DNA of 64,000 bases from Sediminivirga luteola (lineage in GTDB: Bacteria; Actinomycetota; Actinomycetes; Actinomycetales; Brevibacteriaceae): positions 99,832 through 163,831 of the forward strand of contig NZ_BMFY01000009.1 in assembly GCF_014639315.1 (NCBI RefSeq), written 5' to 3'. Within the stretch, counting starts at the first letter, position 1. Each line of letters begins with the position of its first letter. The position numbers and the translations under genes were made by a program. The notes under the pieces are model-generated. The model saw only the letters and a program-made list of their open reading frames with translations. It did no database searches and had not been told where the DNA came from. Shown in pieces: positions 35,184 through 44,550 of the stretch.

Positions 35184-35780
35184 TCAGCGGCCGTGGTAGC
35201 GCTGCTGCGCGGCCAGGAGCCCTTCGGTAACGAGCAGTTCGGCGGCATCGGCGGCATCGGCGAGGAACACCGGCAGTTCCTTGCGCTCGGCGGCGCTGAA
35301 GGGCTTGAGCACGAAGTCGGCGGTGTCCTGCCGGCCCGGCGGGCGTCCCACGCCCAAGCGCAGACGCAGGTAGTCCTTCGTCCCGAGCGCCTTGGTGATG
35401 TCGCGCAGGCCGTTGTGGCCGCCCTCTCCCCCGCCGATCTTGAGCTTGATCGCACCGAAGGGCAGATCAACATCGTCGTGCACGGCGACGACCCGCTCCG
35501 GCGGCACCGAATAGAACGCCGCCAGCTGCGAGACCGGCCCGCCGGAGAGGTTCATGTAGCTGAGCGGTTTGGCCAGCACGACGCGGGGCCCCGGCCGGCC
35601 GCCGGGCAGCACGCCCAGGCGGGTCGTGCCGGCCACGGCCCGGGCCTTGGCCCGCGCGAGGGTCGTCCCGGTCCGGCCGGCCAGCTCGTCGACGAGCATC
35701 TGGCCGACGTTATGCCGGGTAGCCGCATAGCCGGGCCCGGGATTCCCGAGCCCGGCCAGCAGCCAGTGTCCCTCGCTCAG
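35184..35780 (-). CDS. pth: Peptidyl-tRNA hydrolase, apparent CTG start
   Basis: About 198 residues. Recycles peptidyl-t[22 protein letters not shown] carries the catalytic His and the Asn, YMNLSGGPV the second Asn, [10 protein letters not shown] the Asp, and [13 protein letters not shown] the third block. No ATG, GTG or TTG lies between the previous in-frame stop and GLGNPG. CTG 35780 gives a natural start ([14 protein letters not shown]) and has GAGGA nine bases upstream. The first ATG (35699) would delete the catalytic His, so it cannot be the start of an active enzyme. Five bases separate it from the rplY stop. Confidence 0.9.
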   Translation of the reverse strand: MSEGHWLLAGLGNPGPGYAATRHNVGQMLVDELAGRTGTTLARAKARAVAGTTRLGVLPGGRPGPRVVLAKPLSYMNLSGGPVSQLAAFYSVPPERVVAVHDDVDLPFGAIKLKIGGGEGGHNGLRDITKALGTKDYLRLRLGVGRPPGRQDTADFVLKPFSAAERKELPVFLADAADAAELLVTEGLLAAQQRYHGR

Positions 35781-35785
35781 CGGAC

Positions 35786-36442
35786 TCAGTCCTCGGAGTC
35801 CTCAGACTCGGACTCGGCATCCGAGCCGGACTCCTCGGTGGCCGGAACGGCGTCGCCCTCGACGGCGTCGCTCTCCAGCTCGGCCTCGAGCTGCTCCTGG
35901 CTGAGCTCGGCGGAGATGTTCACCACGAGCTGCTCACCGTCGGTGACCAAGGTGGAGCCCTTGGGCAGGACGACATCGGCGGCGTAGATGTGGTCGCCGG
36001 GCTCGCGGCCCTCGACGTCGACCTCCACGGACTCCGGCAGGTTGGTGGCCTCGGCCTCGACGGTCAGGGTCTGCGCGTCCACGCTGACCAGGGTGCCCGG
36101 AGCGGCCTCACCGGTGACGTGCACGGGGATGTCCACCTCGACGCGCTCGCCGCGGCGGACGATGATGAGGTCCACGTGCTCGATCAGGTAGGTCACCGGG
36201 TGGCGCTGCACGTCCTTGGCGATGGCCAGGGTGGTGTCCTTGGCACCGTCCACGGTGAGCTCCAGCAGGGCGTTGGGGGTCTTCAGCGCCATCATGATGG
36301 CGTGGCCGTTGAGGGTGATGTGACGGGGGTCCTCACCGTGGCCGTAGAGCACCGCGGGGACCTTGTCGGCTCGGCGGATGCGGCGGGCGGCACCCTTGCC
36401 GAACTCGGTACGGGATTCGGCTTCCAGCTTGATATCGGACAT
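35786..36442 (-). CDS. rplY: 50S ribosomal protein L25/CTC family
   Basis: 218 residues. Binds 5S rRNA. Begins [36 protein letters not shown], the L25 fold; the C-terminal TL5/CTC domain runs through [20 protein letters not shown] to [13 protein letters not shown]. The last 35 residues are highly acidic (Glu, Asp, Ser). ATG 36442 has a GGAG site. Forms an operon with pth. Confidence 0.95.
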   Translation of the reverse strand: MSDIKLEAESRTEFGKGAARRIRRADKVPAVLYGHGEDPRHITLNGHAIMMALKTPNALLELTVDGAKDTTLAIAKDVQRHPVTYLIEHVDLIIVRRGERVEVDIPVHVTGEAAPGTLVSVDAQTLTVEAEATNLPESVEVDVEGREPGDHIYAADVVLPKGSTLVTDGEQLVVNISAELSQEQLEAELESDAVEGDAVPATEESGSDAESESEDSED

Positions 36443-36687
36443 ATCGTTCTCCTTTGCGGGTCGTGTGCGTCGGCGTGCGCGTGACGGTGCAGATTCCGAG
36501 CTTCCCGCATGGGATATGCCGTACCAGTGCATCCGCGTCGATCACGGAGCGCCCGCGCCAGGCGGGCCTCCCTCGCCGAGGTGACCGCACGATCATAGCC
36601 CGCCCCGGCCCCGGGGGTGAAATCCACCGGCCCGCCCGGGGCCCGCCCTGCCCGCCGGAGGCACGGGCATCGGCTAGATTCGTTGCG

Positions 36688-37479
36688 ATGCGACTGCTGC
36701 TGTGTGAGGACGACAACCAGCTGGCCCGAGGGCTCAGCCGGGCACTCAGCCGTGCCGGGCACAGCGTCGAGCGCGCCGCGGGGGCGGCCGAGGCACTGCG
36801 GCTGATCCGTGCCGGCGTACCCGATCTCGCCCTGGTCGACCTGTCCCTGCCCGACGGCCATGGCAGCGAGGTGGTCAAGCGGCTGCGGCAGCACGCCCAC
36901 GTCGGGATCATCGTCATCACCGCCTACGGGGACGAGCGCTCCCGCGTGCTGGGCTTGCGGGCCGGCGCCGATGACTACGTCGTCAAACCGTTCAGCCTCG
37001 CCGAGCTGCTGGCCCGCATCGACGCGGTGGCCCGTCGCACCCGCCCGCTGCGGGAGCTGCGGACCGCGCCGCTGGAGTACGCCGGCTTCCGCCTGGAGTC
37101 CGAGGCGCGGCTGCTGCACCTCCCGCCAGAGTTCCCCGCACCGCGCCCAGACCAGGGCCCGGCCGCACCCGACGCAGCAGCGCACAGGGAACACGCCGTG
37201 CAGCTGACCGGCAAGGAGGCAGCCATCCTGGCGCTGCTCATGGCGCATCCGGGCAGCACCGTGCCGCGCGAGCGCTTCCTCGACGAGATCTGGCCCTCCG
37301 GGCCCGCGAGCGCCTCCCGCTCCCTGGACACGCACATCGGCGCCCTGCGGGCGAAGCTGCCGCCGCCGATGGAGATCGCCACCGTCCGCGGGGTCGGCTA
37401 CCTGCTGCGCGCCGCCCCGGACGAGCTGGCCGGCGGGCCGGGGGAAGACCGGGCGGAGGAAGCCGGAGAAGGGCCGTGA
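36688..37479 (+). CDS. OmpR-family response regulator
   Basis: 263 residues. Receiver domain with acidic pair CEDDNQ, phosphoacceptor in LALVDLSLPDG, Thr in IIVITAYG and Lys in DYVVKPF. Winged-helix domain at about 165-245: LTGKEAAILALLMAHPG, PRERFLDEIW, SLDTHIGALRAKL, TVRGVGYLL. A 30-residue Pro/Ala-rich insert sits between the domains. ATG 36688 is seven bases after TAGATT (36675-36680): probably leaderless. It overlaps the kinase gene. Confidence 0.92.
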   Translation: MRLLLCEDDNQLARGLSRALSRAGHSVERAAGAAEALRLIRAGVPDLALVDLSLPDGHGSEVVKRLRQHAHVGIIVITAYGDERSRVLGLRAGADDYVVKPFSLAELLARIDAVARRTRPLRELRTAPLEYAGFRLESEARLLHLPPEFPAPRPDQGPAAPDAAAHREHAVQLTGKEAAILALLMAHPGSTVPRERFLDEIWPSGPASASRSLDTHIGALRAKLPPPMEIATVRGVGYLLRAAPDELAGGPGEDRAEEAGEGP

Positions 37480-38948
37480 AGCGCAGGTTCGCCATCGCCA
37501 GCGCGCCGGTCCTGGTGCTGCTGCTCCTGGCGCTCCTCATCCCGGCCGCCCTCGCGCTGGCGAACCGGCACACCTCGGCGCTGATCAGCGACCGGCTCCT
37601 GGACGCCGGGCGCCTGGCGTCCCTGACCCAGGAGGGCCTGGCGGGAGATCCGTCCCGCCTCCGGGCTGAGCTGGATGCCTACGCGCAGCTGTACGACACG
37701 CCCCTGCGGCTGGTCGGTCGTGACGGCTCGGATCTGCACATGGCCGGGCCGCCGGCCGCGGGCCCGGCGCAGGCGGAACCCGAGGCGGTCGCCCAGGCGC
37801 TCTCCGGGACGCAGCGGCTCAGCACGACGACCGTGTGGCCCGGCGGGCCCGAGCGCCTGAGCCTGGTCGTCCCCGTGGGCCATGATTCCCAGGTGATCGC
37901 CGCCCTCGTGATGGAGGTGCCCACCGAGGCCACCCGGGAGCGGATCACCCGTGACTGGCTGCTGCTGGGCGGGCTGGCGATCATCCCGGCGGGACTGCTC
38001 ATATGGCTGGCCTGGCCGATCTCCGCCTGGGTGGTCCGGCCGCTCGAGCGGCTGCAGCAGTCGATGGACCGGATGCGGCGCGGCGAGCTGAGCGTCCGCG
38101 CCGACACGGAGACCGGGCCGCCCGAGCTGCAGGGCGTGGCCCGCGCGTTCAACAGCATGGCCGACACGGTCGTGTCCACCCTGGAACGCCAGCAGCAGTT
38201 CGTCGCCGATGCCTCCCACCAGCTGCGCAATCCCCTCGCCTCGATGCACATCGCGGTGGAGAACCTGGAACCGCATCTGATGGCGGACGGCGAGTCCCGG
38301 GAGGCGTTCGACGAGACGCTGGACACCGTGCAGCGCATGGAGCACATCGTGGCCGGGATGCTCGCCGCGACCAGGCTGGAACACGCGTCCCGTGCTCCGG
38401 ACCGGGCGCAGCTGGTGACCGTACCCCCGGCGTCCGTGGCTGGCTGGCAGGCCCACGCCGAGCATGCCGGCGGACGCCTGCGCGTGGACATGGAACCCGC
38501 CGCCGTACCCGAACCCGCCGGCGGGCTGGAGTCGCTCGTGGATGAGCTGATCGACAACGCCTTCCGCCTCGGCGGCGCGAGGACGGTCGTGGTCCGGGGC
38601 CGGCGGCTGCCCGGGGACGGCGCCGCGCATGCCGCCGGCGCGGGCTACCTGATCGAGGTCGCCGACGACGGCCAGGGCCTGCCGCCGGACGAACTCGCTC
38701 AGGCCGGCACCCGGTTCTGGCGCTCACCGCGGAACCAGAACACCCCGGGCACGGGACTCGGCCTGAGCATCGTGCGCCAGGCCGTGGAGGACGTCGGCGG
38801 CAGCCTGGAACTGCGTGCGGCTCCCGGCGGCGGCCTGATCGCCTCGCTGCGGCTGCCGCTGGCCCCTGACGGGTCCGGGCCTCCCCGCCATGCCTCGGAT
38901 GGTCCGGGCGCTTCGGACGGCTCCGCTGCTGCGCCGGACGAGGCCTGA
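37476..38948 (+). CDS. Two-component sensor histidine kinase
   Basis: 490 residues. Two membrane helices (about 8-30 and 167-188) enclose a short outer sensor domain. HAMP region (PLERLQQSMDRMRRGEL), H box FVADASHQLRNPLASM with the phosphorylated His, N box VDELIDNAFRLGG, G1 ADDGQGLPPDE, G2 GTGLGLSIVRQAV. GTG 37476 overlaps the regulator stop. Its gene neighbours (TAXI protein, dicarboxylate symporter) suggest it senses a carboxylate together with the TAXI protein. Confidence 0.92.
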   Translation: MKRRFAIASAPVLVLLLLALLIPAALALANRHTSALISDRLLDAGRLASLTQEGLAGDPSRLRAELDAYAQLYDTPLRLVGRDGSDLHMAGPPAAGPAQAEPEAVAQALSGTQRLSTTTVWPGGPERLSLVVPVGHDSQVIAALVMEVPTEATRERITRDWLLLGGLAIIPAGLLIWLAWPISAWVVRPLERLQQSMDRMRRGELSVRADTETGPPELQGVARAFNSMADTVVSTLERQQQFVADASHQLRNPLASMHIAVENLEPHLMADGESREAFDETLDTVQRMEHIVAGMLAATRLEHASRAPDRAQLVTVPPASVAGWQAHAEHAGGRLRVDMEPAAVPEPAGGLESLVDELIDNAFRLGGARTVVVRGRRLPGDGAAHAAGAGYLIEVADDGQGLPPDELAQAGTRFWRSPRNQNTPGTGLGLSIVRQAVEDVGGSLELRAAPGGGLIASLRLPLAPDGSGPPRHASDGPGASDGSAAAPDEA

Positions 38949-39037
38949 ACTGCGAGGTCGCAGGGTACCGATGCACTCCCGCTTCCGCCGGGCGGCCATG
39001 CGACCGACCAGGCGACCGACCCAGCGTCCAGCCACTG

Positions 39038-39970
39038 TCACGGTTTCTGCTCGCGGAACCAGCGCGCCGCGCCGGGATGCAGCGGCACCGGCACCGTCGC
39101 GGCGCCGGTGCGGACATTGATCTGCCCTGCTTCCGGCCGGGCCTGGGACAACTCCGCGGCATGATCGAAGACCAGCCCGGTCAGCCGCCACGCGATCTCC
39201 TCGGGAAGACGGGCATCGGCGCCCAGCAGCGTCGGCACGGCCAGCGTCTGAGCGGTTCCGAGCCCCGGGTACATGGACACCGGGACCGTCACCGGCATGT
39301 AGTGCATGGGAGTGGCGGCGACGACGTCCTCCACCACGTCCGCCAGGCTCAGCAGCGCGAAGCCGCCGTGCTCGCCCAGCTGGGCCAGCGCCGGCGTGGG
39401 CATGCCGGTCAGGCTCACCACGGCCTCGACCTCTCCATCCATGAGGGCCGTGGCGGAGGCCGCCTGGGAGTAGTCCCGCAGCCGGGGCCTGATTCCCGCC
39501 ACCTCGAAGATGGCCTGGGCCATGAACCGGGAGCCGGAAAGGGGAAGGCCGCAGGCGATCTCCCGCCCGTCCAGGTCCCGCAGCGAGCGCACGGCCGCCT
39601 CGGCCGGGACCACGACGTGGAAGACGGACTCGAACAGCCGGCCCAGCGCGAGCGCACCGGACCCCTCGCTCTCCGCGATGTCGATGTTCATCAGCACCAG
39701 CTCCACCTCGCCCCGGTCCAGCAGCCTGATGTTCTCCCAGGACGCGTCGGTGTAGAGCAGCTCGAGCTGGGCCTGCGGCCACTCGCGATTGACGACATCG
39801 GCGATGGCCTGGCCGATCTCTCGGTAGACGGCGCCCTCGGGTCCAGTGGCCAGCCGCAGCGGTGAATCCGGCGCCGGGACCTGCGGCCCCTCGCATCCCA
39901 GGGCCGGCAGCAGCGCACCGGCCAGCCCCGCGGCGAGCACACCGCGCCGCGGCAGCCGGGTCCCTGTCAT
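39038..39970 (-). CDS. TAXI family solute-binding lipoprotein
   Basis: 310 residues. Twin-arginine-like start (RLPRRGVLAAGLAG) and lipobox LGCEG. LRLATGPEGAVYREIGQAIADVV is the TAXI opening, with LELLYTDASWENIRLLDRGEVELVLMNID and LPLSGSRFMAQAIFEVAGI following. TAXI proteins are TRAP-transporter receptors, but no TRAP permease (DctQM) is nearby. It lies convergent to the kinase gene and divergent from dctA, so it may serve as extracellular sensor partner for the kinase. Confidence 0.85.
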   Translation of the reverse strand: MTGTRLPRRGVLAAGLAGALLPALGCEGPQVPAPDSPLRLATGPEGAVYREIGQAIADVVNREWPQAQLELLYTDASWENIRLLDRGEVELVLMNIDIAESEGSGALALGRLFESVFHVVVPAEAAVRSLRDLDGREIACGLPLSGSRFMAQAIFEVAGIRPRLRDYSQAASATALMDGEVEAVVSLTGMPTPALAQLGEHGGFALLSLADVVEDVVAATPMHYMPVTVPVSMYPGLGTAQTLAVPTLLGADARLPEEIAWRLTGLVFDHAAELSQARPEAGQINVRTGAATVPVPLHPGAARWFREQKP

Positions 39971-40037
39971 GCGCTCCAGGATAGCCGCCGCTGTCAGGAC
40001 AGGAAGCGCGGCCGGGTGCCGGCGGCCGCGGGAACGC

Positions 40038-40058
40038 CAATGTCAAGGCAATGTCAAG
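40038..40058. promoter_or_regulatory. Direct repeat, probable response-regulator box
   Basis: CAATGTCAAG occurs at 40038-40047 and 40049-40058, a period of 11 bases, about one helical turn. OmpR/PhoB-type regulators bind such tandem repeats. It lies between the divergent TAXI and dctA genes, close to the two-component genes. Confidence 0.6.
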
Positions 40059-40210
40059 AAAGGCGCCCTGTGCTTGGAGCCGCGGCTGAGCGGTCGGCAT
40101 GCTGTTCGTTGGCGCCGCCGCCGTGTGACCTGATTCACAGACCGTTCTGCAGGCCGGTCCACCGGCAGCGCCGAGGCTACGCAGACGACCCGGTTCAAAG
40201 GAGAACTCTC

Positions 40211-41650
40211 ATGAGCAGCACGCCGGCCCCCGCGGACGGGGTCACACGCAAGAAGAAGCCCCTGTGGAAGCAGCTCTACTTCTGGGTCCTGGTGGGCATC
40301 GCCGCGGGCATCGCCTTCGGCCTGGCCCTGCCCGAGGCCGCTGCCGGGATGCGCTGGCTGGCGACCTTGTTCATCAACCTCGTGAAGGTCGTGATCGCCC
40401 CGACGATCTTCGCCACCGTGGTGGTCGGCATCGCGGGCCTGGGCAATCTCGCCAAAGCCGGCGGGCTCGCCCTGCGGACCGTCATCTACTTCAACCTGAC
40501 CACGGTCGCCGCCCTGGCGCTCGGGCTCGTGGTGATCAACATCCTGCAGCCCGGTGCAGGCCTTGGCTACGACCTGGCGAGCTTCGACGGCAGCGCCGCC
40601 GACGAGACGATCGCCTCGGCCGGCGAGACCGCCGGTGAGGGCCTGTCCGGTTTCATCCTGTCCCTCGTGCCCACCAGCTTCATGTCCGCCTTCGTCGACG
40701 GCCAGCTGCTGCAGGTCCTCCTGCTGGCGGTTCTCGTCGCGGTGGCGATCACGATGCTCGGCACCCGCGGCCAGCCGATCGTGCGCGCCCTGGACGCCAT
40801 CGCCAAGGTCATGTTCGGCGTCATCAAGCAGGTCATGTGGGTCGCGCCGGTCGGCGCGTTCGGCGGCATCGCCTTCACCGTCGGCGAGCACGGCTCGGCG
40901 ATCCTGGGATCGCTGGCGTTCTTCATGGGCTCGTTCTGGCTGACCTGCCTGATCTTCGTGTTCCTGGTGCTCGGGCCGATCGCGTACTTCGCCGGGTTCA
41001 ACATCTTCAAGTACATCCGGTACATCAAGGACGAGCTCCTGATCGTGCTGGGCACCTCCTCTTCGGAGACGGTGCTGCCGCGGATGATGGCCAAGCTCGA
41101 GGCGGCGGGCGTGCCCAAGCACGTGGTGGGCCTGACCATTCCGACCGGCTACTCCTTCAATCTGGACGGCACCGCGATCTACATGACGATGGGCGCCCTG
41201 TTCATCGCCCAGGCATTCGGCATCGACGTGCCCATCGCCACCCAGATCGGGCTGCTCGCCTTCATGCTCATCTCCTCGAACGGCGCCGCCGGCGTCTCCG
41301 GCGCGGGCCTGGTGACGCTCGCCGCCTCCATCGCCGCCTTCGACCACATCATCCCGATGGTGGGTCTGGCCCTGATCGTGGGCATCGACCGGTTCATGTC
41401 CGAGGGCCGCGCGCTGACGAACCTGACCGGCAACGGCATCGGCACCCTGGTGATCGCCCGTTGGACCGGGACGCAGGACCGGCAGCGCCTGCACGACGTG
41501 CTGAACGATCCCGGCCAGATCGACGTGGACGAACTCATGCGTGCCGACGGTCAGGCCGAGGACAACCCCTACGACGACGCGAACCTGCGCCGCAGTTCCG
41601 AGGCGATGTCCCGTAAGACCGGCGTCGCCCTGCGCGAGCGCGACGGCTGA
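40211..41650 (+). CDS. Dicarboxylate/amino acid:cation symporter (DAACS family)
   Basis: 479 residues. LATLFINLVKVVIAPTIFATVVVGIAGL is the family start; LGTSSSETVLPRMM is the serine-rich hairpin, PTGYSFNLDGTAIYMTMGALFIAQA the NxDGT sodium/substrate motif, and SSNGAAGVSGAGLVTLAA the second hairpin. Close to DctA/GltP; imports C4-dicarboxylates or glutamate with protons or sodium. ATG 40211 has AAAGGAG. Probably controlled by the adjacent two-component system through 40038-40058. Confidence 0.92.
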   Translation: MSSTPAPADGVTRKKKPLWKQLYFWVLVGIAAGIAFGLALPEAAAGMRWLATLFINLVKVVIAPTIFATVVVGIAGLGNLAKAGGLALRTVIYFNLTTVAALALGLVVINILQPGAGLGYDLASFDGSAADETIASAGETAGEGLSGFILSLVPTSFMSAFVDGQLLQVLLLAVLVAVAITMLGTRGQPIVRALDAIAKVMFGVIKQVMWVAPVGAFGGIAFTVGEHGSAILGSLAFFMGSFWLTCLIFVFLVLGPIAYFAGFNIFKYIRYIKDELLIVLGTSSSETVLPRMMAKLEAAGVPKHVVGLTIPTGYSFNLDGTAIYMTMGALFIAQAFGIDVPIATQIGLLAFMLISSNGAAGVSGAGLVTLAASIAAFDHIIPMVGLALIVGIDRFMSEGRALTNLTGNGIGTLVIARWTGTQDRQRLHDVLNDPGQIDVDELMRADGQAEDNPYDDANLRRSSEAMSRKTGVALRERDG

Positions 41651-41669
41651 CGGCTCTCACGCAGCAAGC

Positions 41670-41717
41670 ACGCAGGAAGGCCGTGCCCGTCGCCTGACGG
41701 GCACGGCCTTCCTGCGT
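41670..41717. terminator. Bidirectional terminator between dctA-like gene and prs
   Basis: A perfect 22-bp stem (41670-41691 with 41696-41717, starting ACGCAGGAAGGCC) with a GCCT loop, between convergent genes. Confidence 0.92.
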
Positions 41718-41732
41718 GGGCGTTCCGGTGGC

Positions 41733-42710
41733 TCAGTGATCCACTTCGAAGAGGCTGGTGACCGAGCCGTCCTCGAACACCTCGTGCACCGCGCGTGCCA
41801 GCAGCGGCGCGATGGACAGCACGGTGAGCTTGTCGAAGATCTTGTCCGGGGTCAGCGGCAGCGTATTGGTCACGATGACCTCACGCGCCACGGACTTGGT
41901 CAGCCGCTCCACGGCCGGGCCGGAGAGCACGGCGTGGGTGGAGACGATGACGACGTCCTCGGCTCCGGCGGCCATGCACGCCTCGGCGGCCTGGACGATG
42001 GTGCCGCCGGTGTCGATCATGTCATCCACCAGGATGCAGGTGCGGCCCTCGACCTCGCCGACCACGCGGTTGGCCTTGGTCTCGTTCGGGCGGGTGATGT
42101 CGCGGGTCTTGTGGATGAACGCCAGGGGCACGCCGCCGAGGCTGGCCGACCAGTTCTCCGCCACCTTGATCCGGCCCGCATCCGGGGAGACCACGGTCAG
42201 TTCGCCCGGGTAATGGGCTTTGACGTACTCGGCGAGGATGGGCAGCGCGACCAGATGGTCGACCGGACCGTCGAAGAAGCCCTGGATCTGCGCGGTGTGC
42301 AGGTCCACGGTGATGAGGCGGTCCGCGCCCGCGGTCTTGTAGAGGTCCGCGATCAGGCGCGCGGAGATCGGCTCGCGGCCGCGGTGCTTCTTGTCCTGCC
42401 GGGCGTAGGGGAAGAACGGCGCGATCACGGTGATCCGCTTGGCGGAGGCGCGCTTGAGGGCGTCGACCATGAGCAGCTGCTCCATCACCCAGTCGTTGAT
42501 GGGGTCGCTGTGGCTCTGCAGCACAAAGACGTCACAGCCGCGCACGCTCTCGGAGAACCGCACGTAGATCTCACCATTGGCGAAGTTGTAGATGTCACTG
42601 CCGAGCAGCTCGGTGCCGAGGGCCTCGGCCACCTGCCTGGCCAGGTCGGGATTGGCTCGTCCAGAGACGAAGACGAGCTTCTTCTCTCCGCTGGTCGTGA
42701 TGTCGGTCAT
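41733..42710 (-). CDS. prs: Ribose-phosphate pyrophosphokinase
   Basis: 325 residues, class I. Makes PRPP from ribose 5-phosphate and ATP. FVSGRANPDLARQVAEALG, YARQDKKHRGREPISA, the binding signature VDLHTAQIQGFFDGPVDHL, PDAGRIKVAE and the PRPP loop CILVDDMIDTGGTI are all intact. ATG overlaps the glmU stop. Confidence 0.96.
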   Translation of the reverse strand: MTDITTSGEKKLVFVSGRANPDLARQVAEALGTELLGSDIYNFANGEIYVRFSESVRGCDVFVLQSHSDPINDWVMEQLLMVDALKRASAKRITVIAPFFPYARQDKKHRGREPISARLIADLYKTAGADRLITVDLHTAQIQGFFDGPVDHLVALPILAEYVKAHYPGELTVVSPDAGRIKVAENWSASLGGVPLAFIHKTRDITRPNETKANRVVGEVEGRTCILVDDMIDTGGTIVQAAEACMAAGAEDVVIVSTHAVLSGPAVERLTKSVAREVIVTNTLPLTPDKIFDKLTVLSIAPLLARAVHEVFEDGSVTSLFEVDH

Positions 42711-44278
42711 GCGCCGCGCTCCTCGGAAGTGTGCTGATCGGGCTGCCCCTGGGCAGCGTTGGTCTCCTGGTCGTTGTGAGGCTGTGGCTGAGCGCGGGTG
42801 CCGGCCTGCCCATCGGGCGCCGCCGGGCTCGTCCCGCTCTGCTCGGCTTCACGGGCGGAGCTGGCGGCCTGCGCCGCGGCGCTCCCGGGCCGCTTCTGCT
42901 CGACCCAGCCCTCCAGATTGCGCTGCGGCGCGACGTTCAGCGCGAGCGCGCCCGGGGGCACATCCTTGCGGATCACAGTGCCGGCACCAGAGTAGGCCCC
43001 GTCGCCCACCGTGACCGGCGCGATCAGCATCGTGTCCGAGCCGATCCGCACGTGCGAGCCCACCCGGGTGCGGTGCTTGCTCACCCCGTCGTAGTTGACG
43101 AAGACGGTGCCGCAGCCGATGTTGGAGTGCTCGCCGATCTCCGCGTCGCCGACGTAGCTTAAGTGCGGGACCTTCGACCCGGTGCCGATCTGCGCGTTCT
43201 TGGTCTCGGCGAAGGCGCCGATCTTGCCGTCCTGCCCCAGGTCGGTTCCCGGCCGGAGGTAGGAGAAGGGGCCGACGGTGGCGCCGGCGCCGATGACCGC
43301 GCCCTGGACGTGGCTGCGGGTGACGGTCGCGCCCACGTCGACCCGGGCATCGCGCAGCGTGGTGTCCGGCCCGATGACGCTGCCGGCGCCGACAACGGTG
43401 TCCCCCTGCAGGTGGCTTCCCGGCAGGACGGTGACGTCCTGCGCCAGGCGCACGCCGGCGTCGACCCAGGTGGCGTCGGGATCCACGATCGTGACGCCCT
43501 CGCGCATCCAGTGCTCCAGCAGCCGCCGGTTGAACTCCTTGCCCAGGCGGGCCAGCTGCACGCGGTCGTTGACGCCCTCCACCTGCCACAGGTCCTGCGT
43601 GGTCATCGCCGCGACGGACTCCCCGGCCTCGCGGGCCAGGCCGATGACGTCCGTGAGGTACTTCTCTCCCTGTGCGTTGTCCGTGCTCAGCGCGGGCAGA
43701 TGCGCGCGCAGCGTGGCGGCCCGGAAGGCGTAGATGCCGGAGTTGATCTCCGTGATGGCGCGTTCCTCGGCGCTGGCGTCCTTCTGCTCCACGATCGCGG
43801 CCAGCCCGCCGCCGGCGTCCCGGACGATGCGCCCGTAGCCGGTCGGATCGGGGACCCTGGCGGTGAGCACGGAGACGCCGTGCCCGCCGGTCTCATGGAA
43901 TTCGGTGAGCTCCCGCAGTGTCGCGGCGCTCAGCAGCGGGACATCGCCGTAGGTGACCAGCACCGTGCCGTCCAGGTCCTCCGGCAGCCGGGCCAGCGCG
44001 CACTCAGTGGCGCGGCCGGTGCCCGGGATCTCGTCCTGATCGGCGATGGCGACGCTGCCGGAGATGTGCTCCGGGAGCCCGTCCAGGTGCTCCGCCAGGA
44101 GGTCGCGCTGATGGCGCAGGACGACGACGAGCCGGCCGGCGCCGGTCCCCGCGGCGGCCTCCAGCGCGTGGTGCAGGAGCGAACGGCCGCCGAGGGGGTG
44201 CATCACCTTCGGAGTGGTCGATTTCATCCGCGTGCCCTGGCCTGCGGCGAGGACGATCACGGCTGAGGGTGAGGGCAT
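42707..44278 (-). CDS. glmU: Bifunctional UDP-GlcNAc pyrophosphorylase/GlcN-1-P acetyltransferase
   Basis: 523 residues. Makes UDP-GlcNAc for peptidoglycan. N-terminal nucleotidyltransferase: VIVLAAGQGTRMKSTTPKVMHPLGG, TYGDVPLLS, EINSGIYAF. C-terminal left-handed beta-helix with hexapeptide repeats from about residue 255, and FAETKNAQIGTGSKVPHLSYVGDAEIG with the acetyltransferase residues. The last 60 residues are a Gln/Ala/Ser-rich tail. ATG 44278 follows GGAG by about a dozen bases. Confidence 0.95.
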   Translation of the reverse strand: MPSPSAVIVLAAGQGTRMKSTTPKVMHPLGGRSLLHHALEAAAGTGAGRLVVVLRHQRDLLAEHLDGLPEHISGSVAIADQDEIPGTGRATECALARLPEDLDGTVLVTYGDVPLLSAATLRELTEFHETGGHGVSVLTARVPDPTGYGRIVRDAGGGLAAIVEQKDASAEERAITEINSGIYAFRAATLRAHLPALSTDNAQGEKYLTDVIGLAREAGESVAAMTTQDLWQVEGVNDRVQLARLGKEFNRRLLEHWMREGVTIVDPDATWVDAGVRLAQDVTVLPGSHLQGDTVVGAGSVIGPDTTLRDARVDVGATVTRSHVQGAVIGAGATVGPFSYLRPGTDLGQDGKIGAFAETKNAQIGTGSKVPHLSYVGDAEIGEHSNIGCGTVFVNYDGVSKHRTRVGSHVRIGSDTMLIAPVTVGDGAYSGAGTVIRKDVPPGALALNVAPQRNLEGWVEQKRPGSAAAQAASSAREAEQSGTSPAAPDGQAGTRAQPQPHNDQETNAAQGQPDQHTSEERGA

Positions 44279-44316
44279 AACTGGCCAGCTCCTTGTTCGG
44301 GCGACGGCAAGGCTCG

Positions 44317-44388
44317 CTCCGCCTCTAGGATTCGAACCTAGACTGCACGGCTCCAAAGGCCGGCGTGCTGCCATTACACCAAGGCGGA
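44317..44388 (-). tRNA. tRNA-Gln (UUG anticodon)
   Basis: Minus strand: acceptor TCCGCCT, D arm with GGTGTAATGGCAGCAC, anticodon loop CTTTGGA giving UUG, T arm CTAGG-TTCGAAT-CCTAG, acceptor GGCGGA with discriminator G. One C-U mismatch at the top of the anticodon stem. Located just upstream of glmU. Confidence 0.9.
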
Positions 44389-44550
44389 TCGCGCGGGACG
44401 CAAAGCGCAAAACATCATCTTGCCACTCTGCCGTGCCGCGACCAAACGTCGCCACCCTCGGGATGCCCGCGGTCTCCTGCCGTCGGACGCAGTCCGCACG
44501 GGGCGGATCGTCAGCGCGTTGTCCGCGCCCTTCGCTAGGCTGGAGGGATC

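Noticed and set aside
42707..42900. Low-complexity end of glmU considered as a frameshift
   Set aside because: The frame joins the prs start by a normal ATGA overlap and C-terminal tails are common in actinobacterial GlmU.
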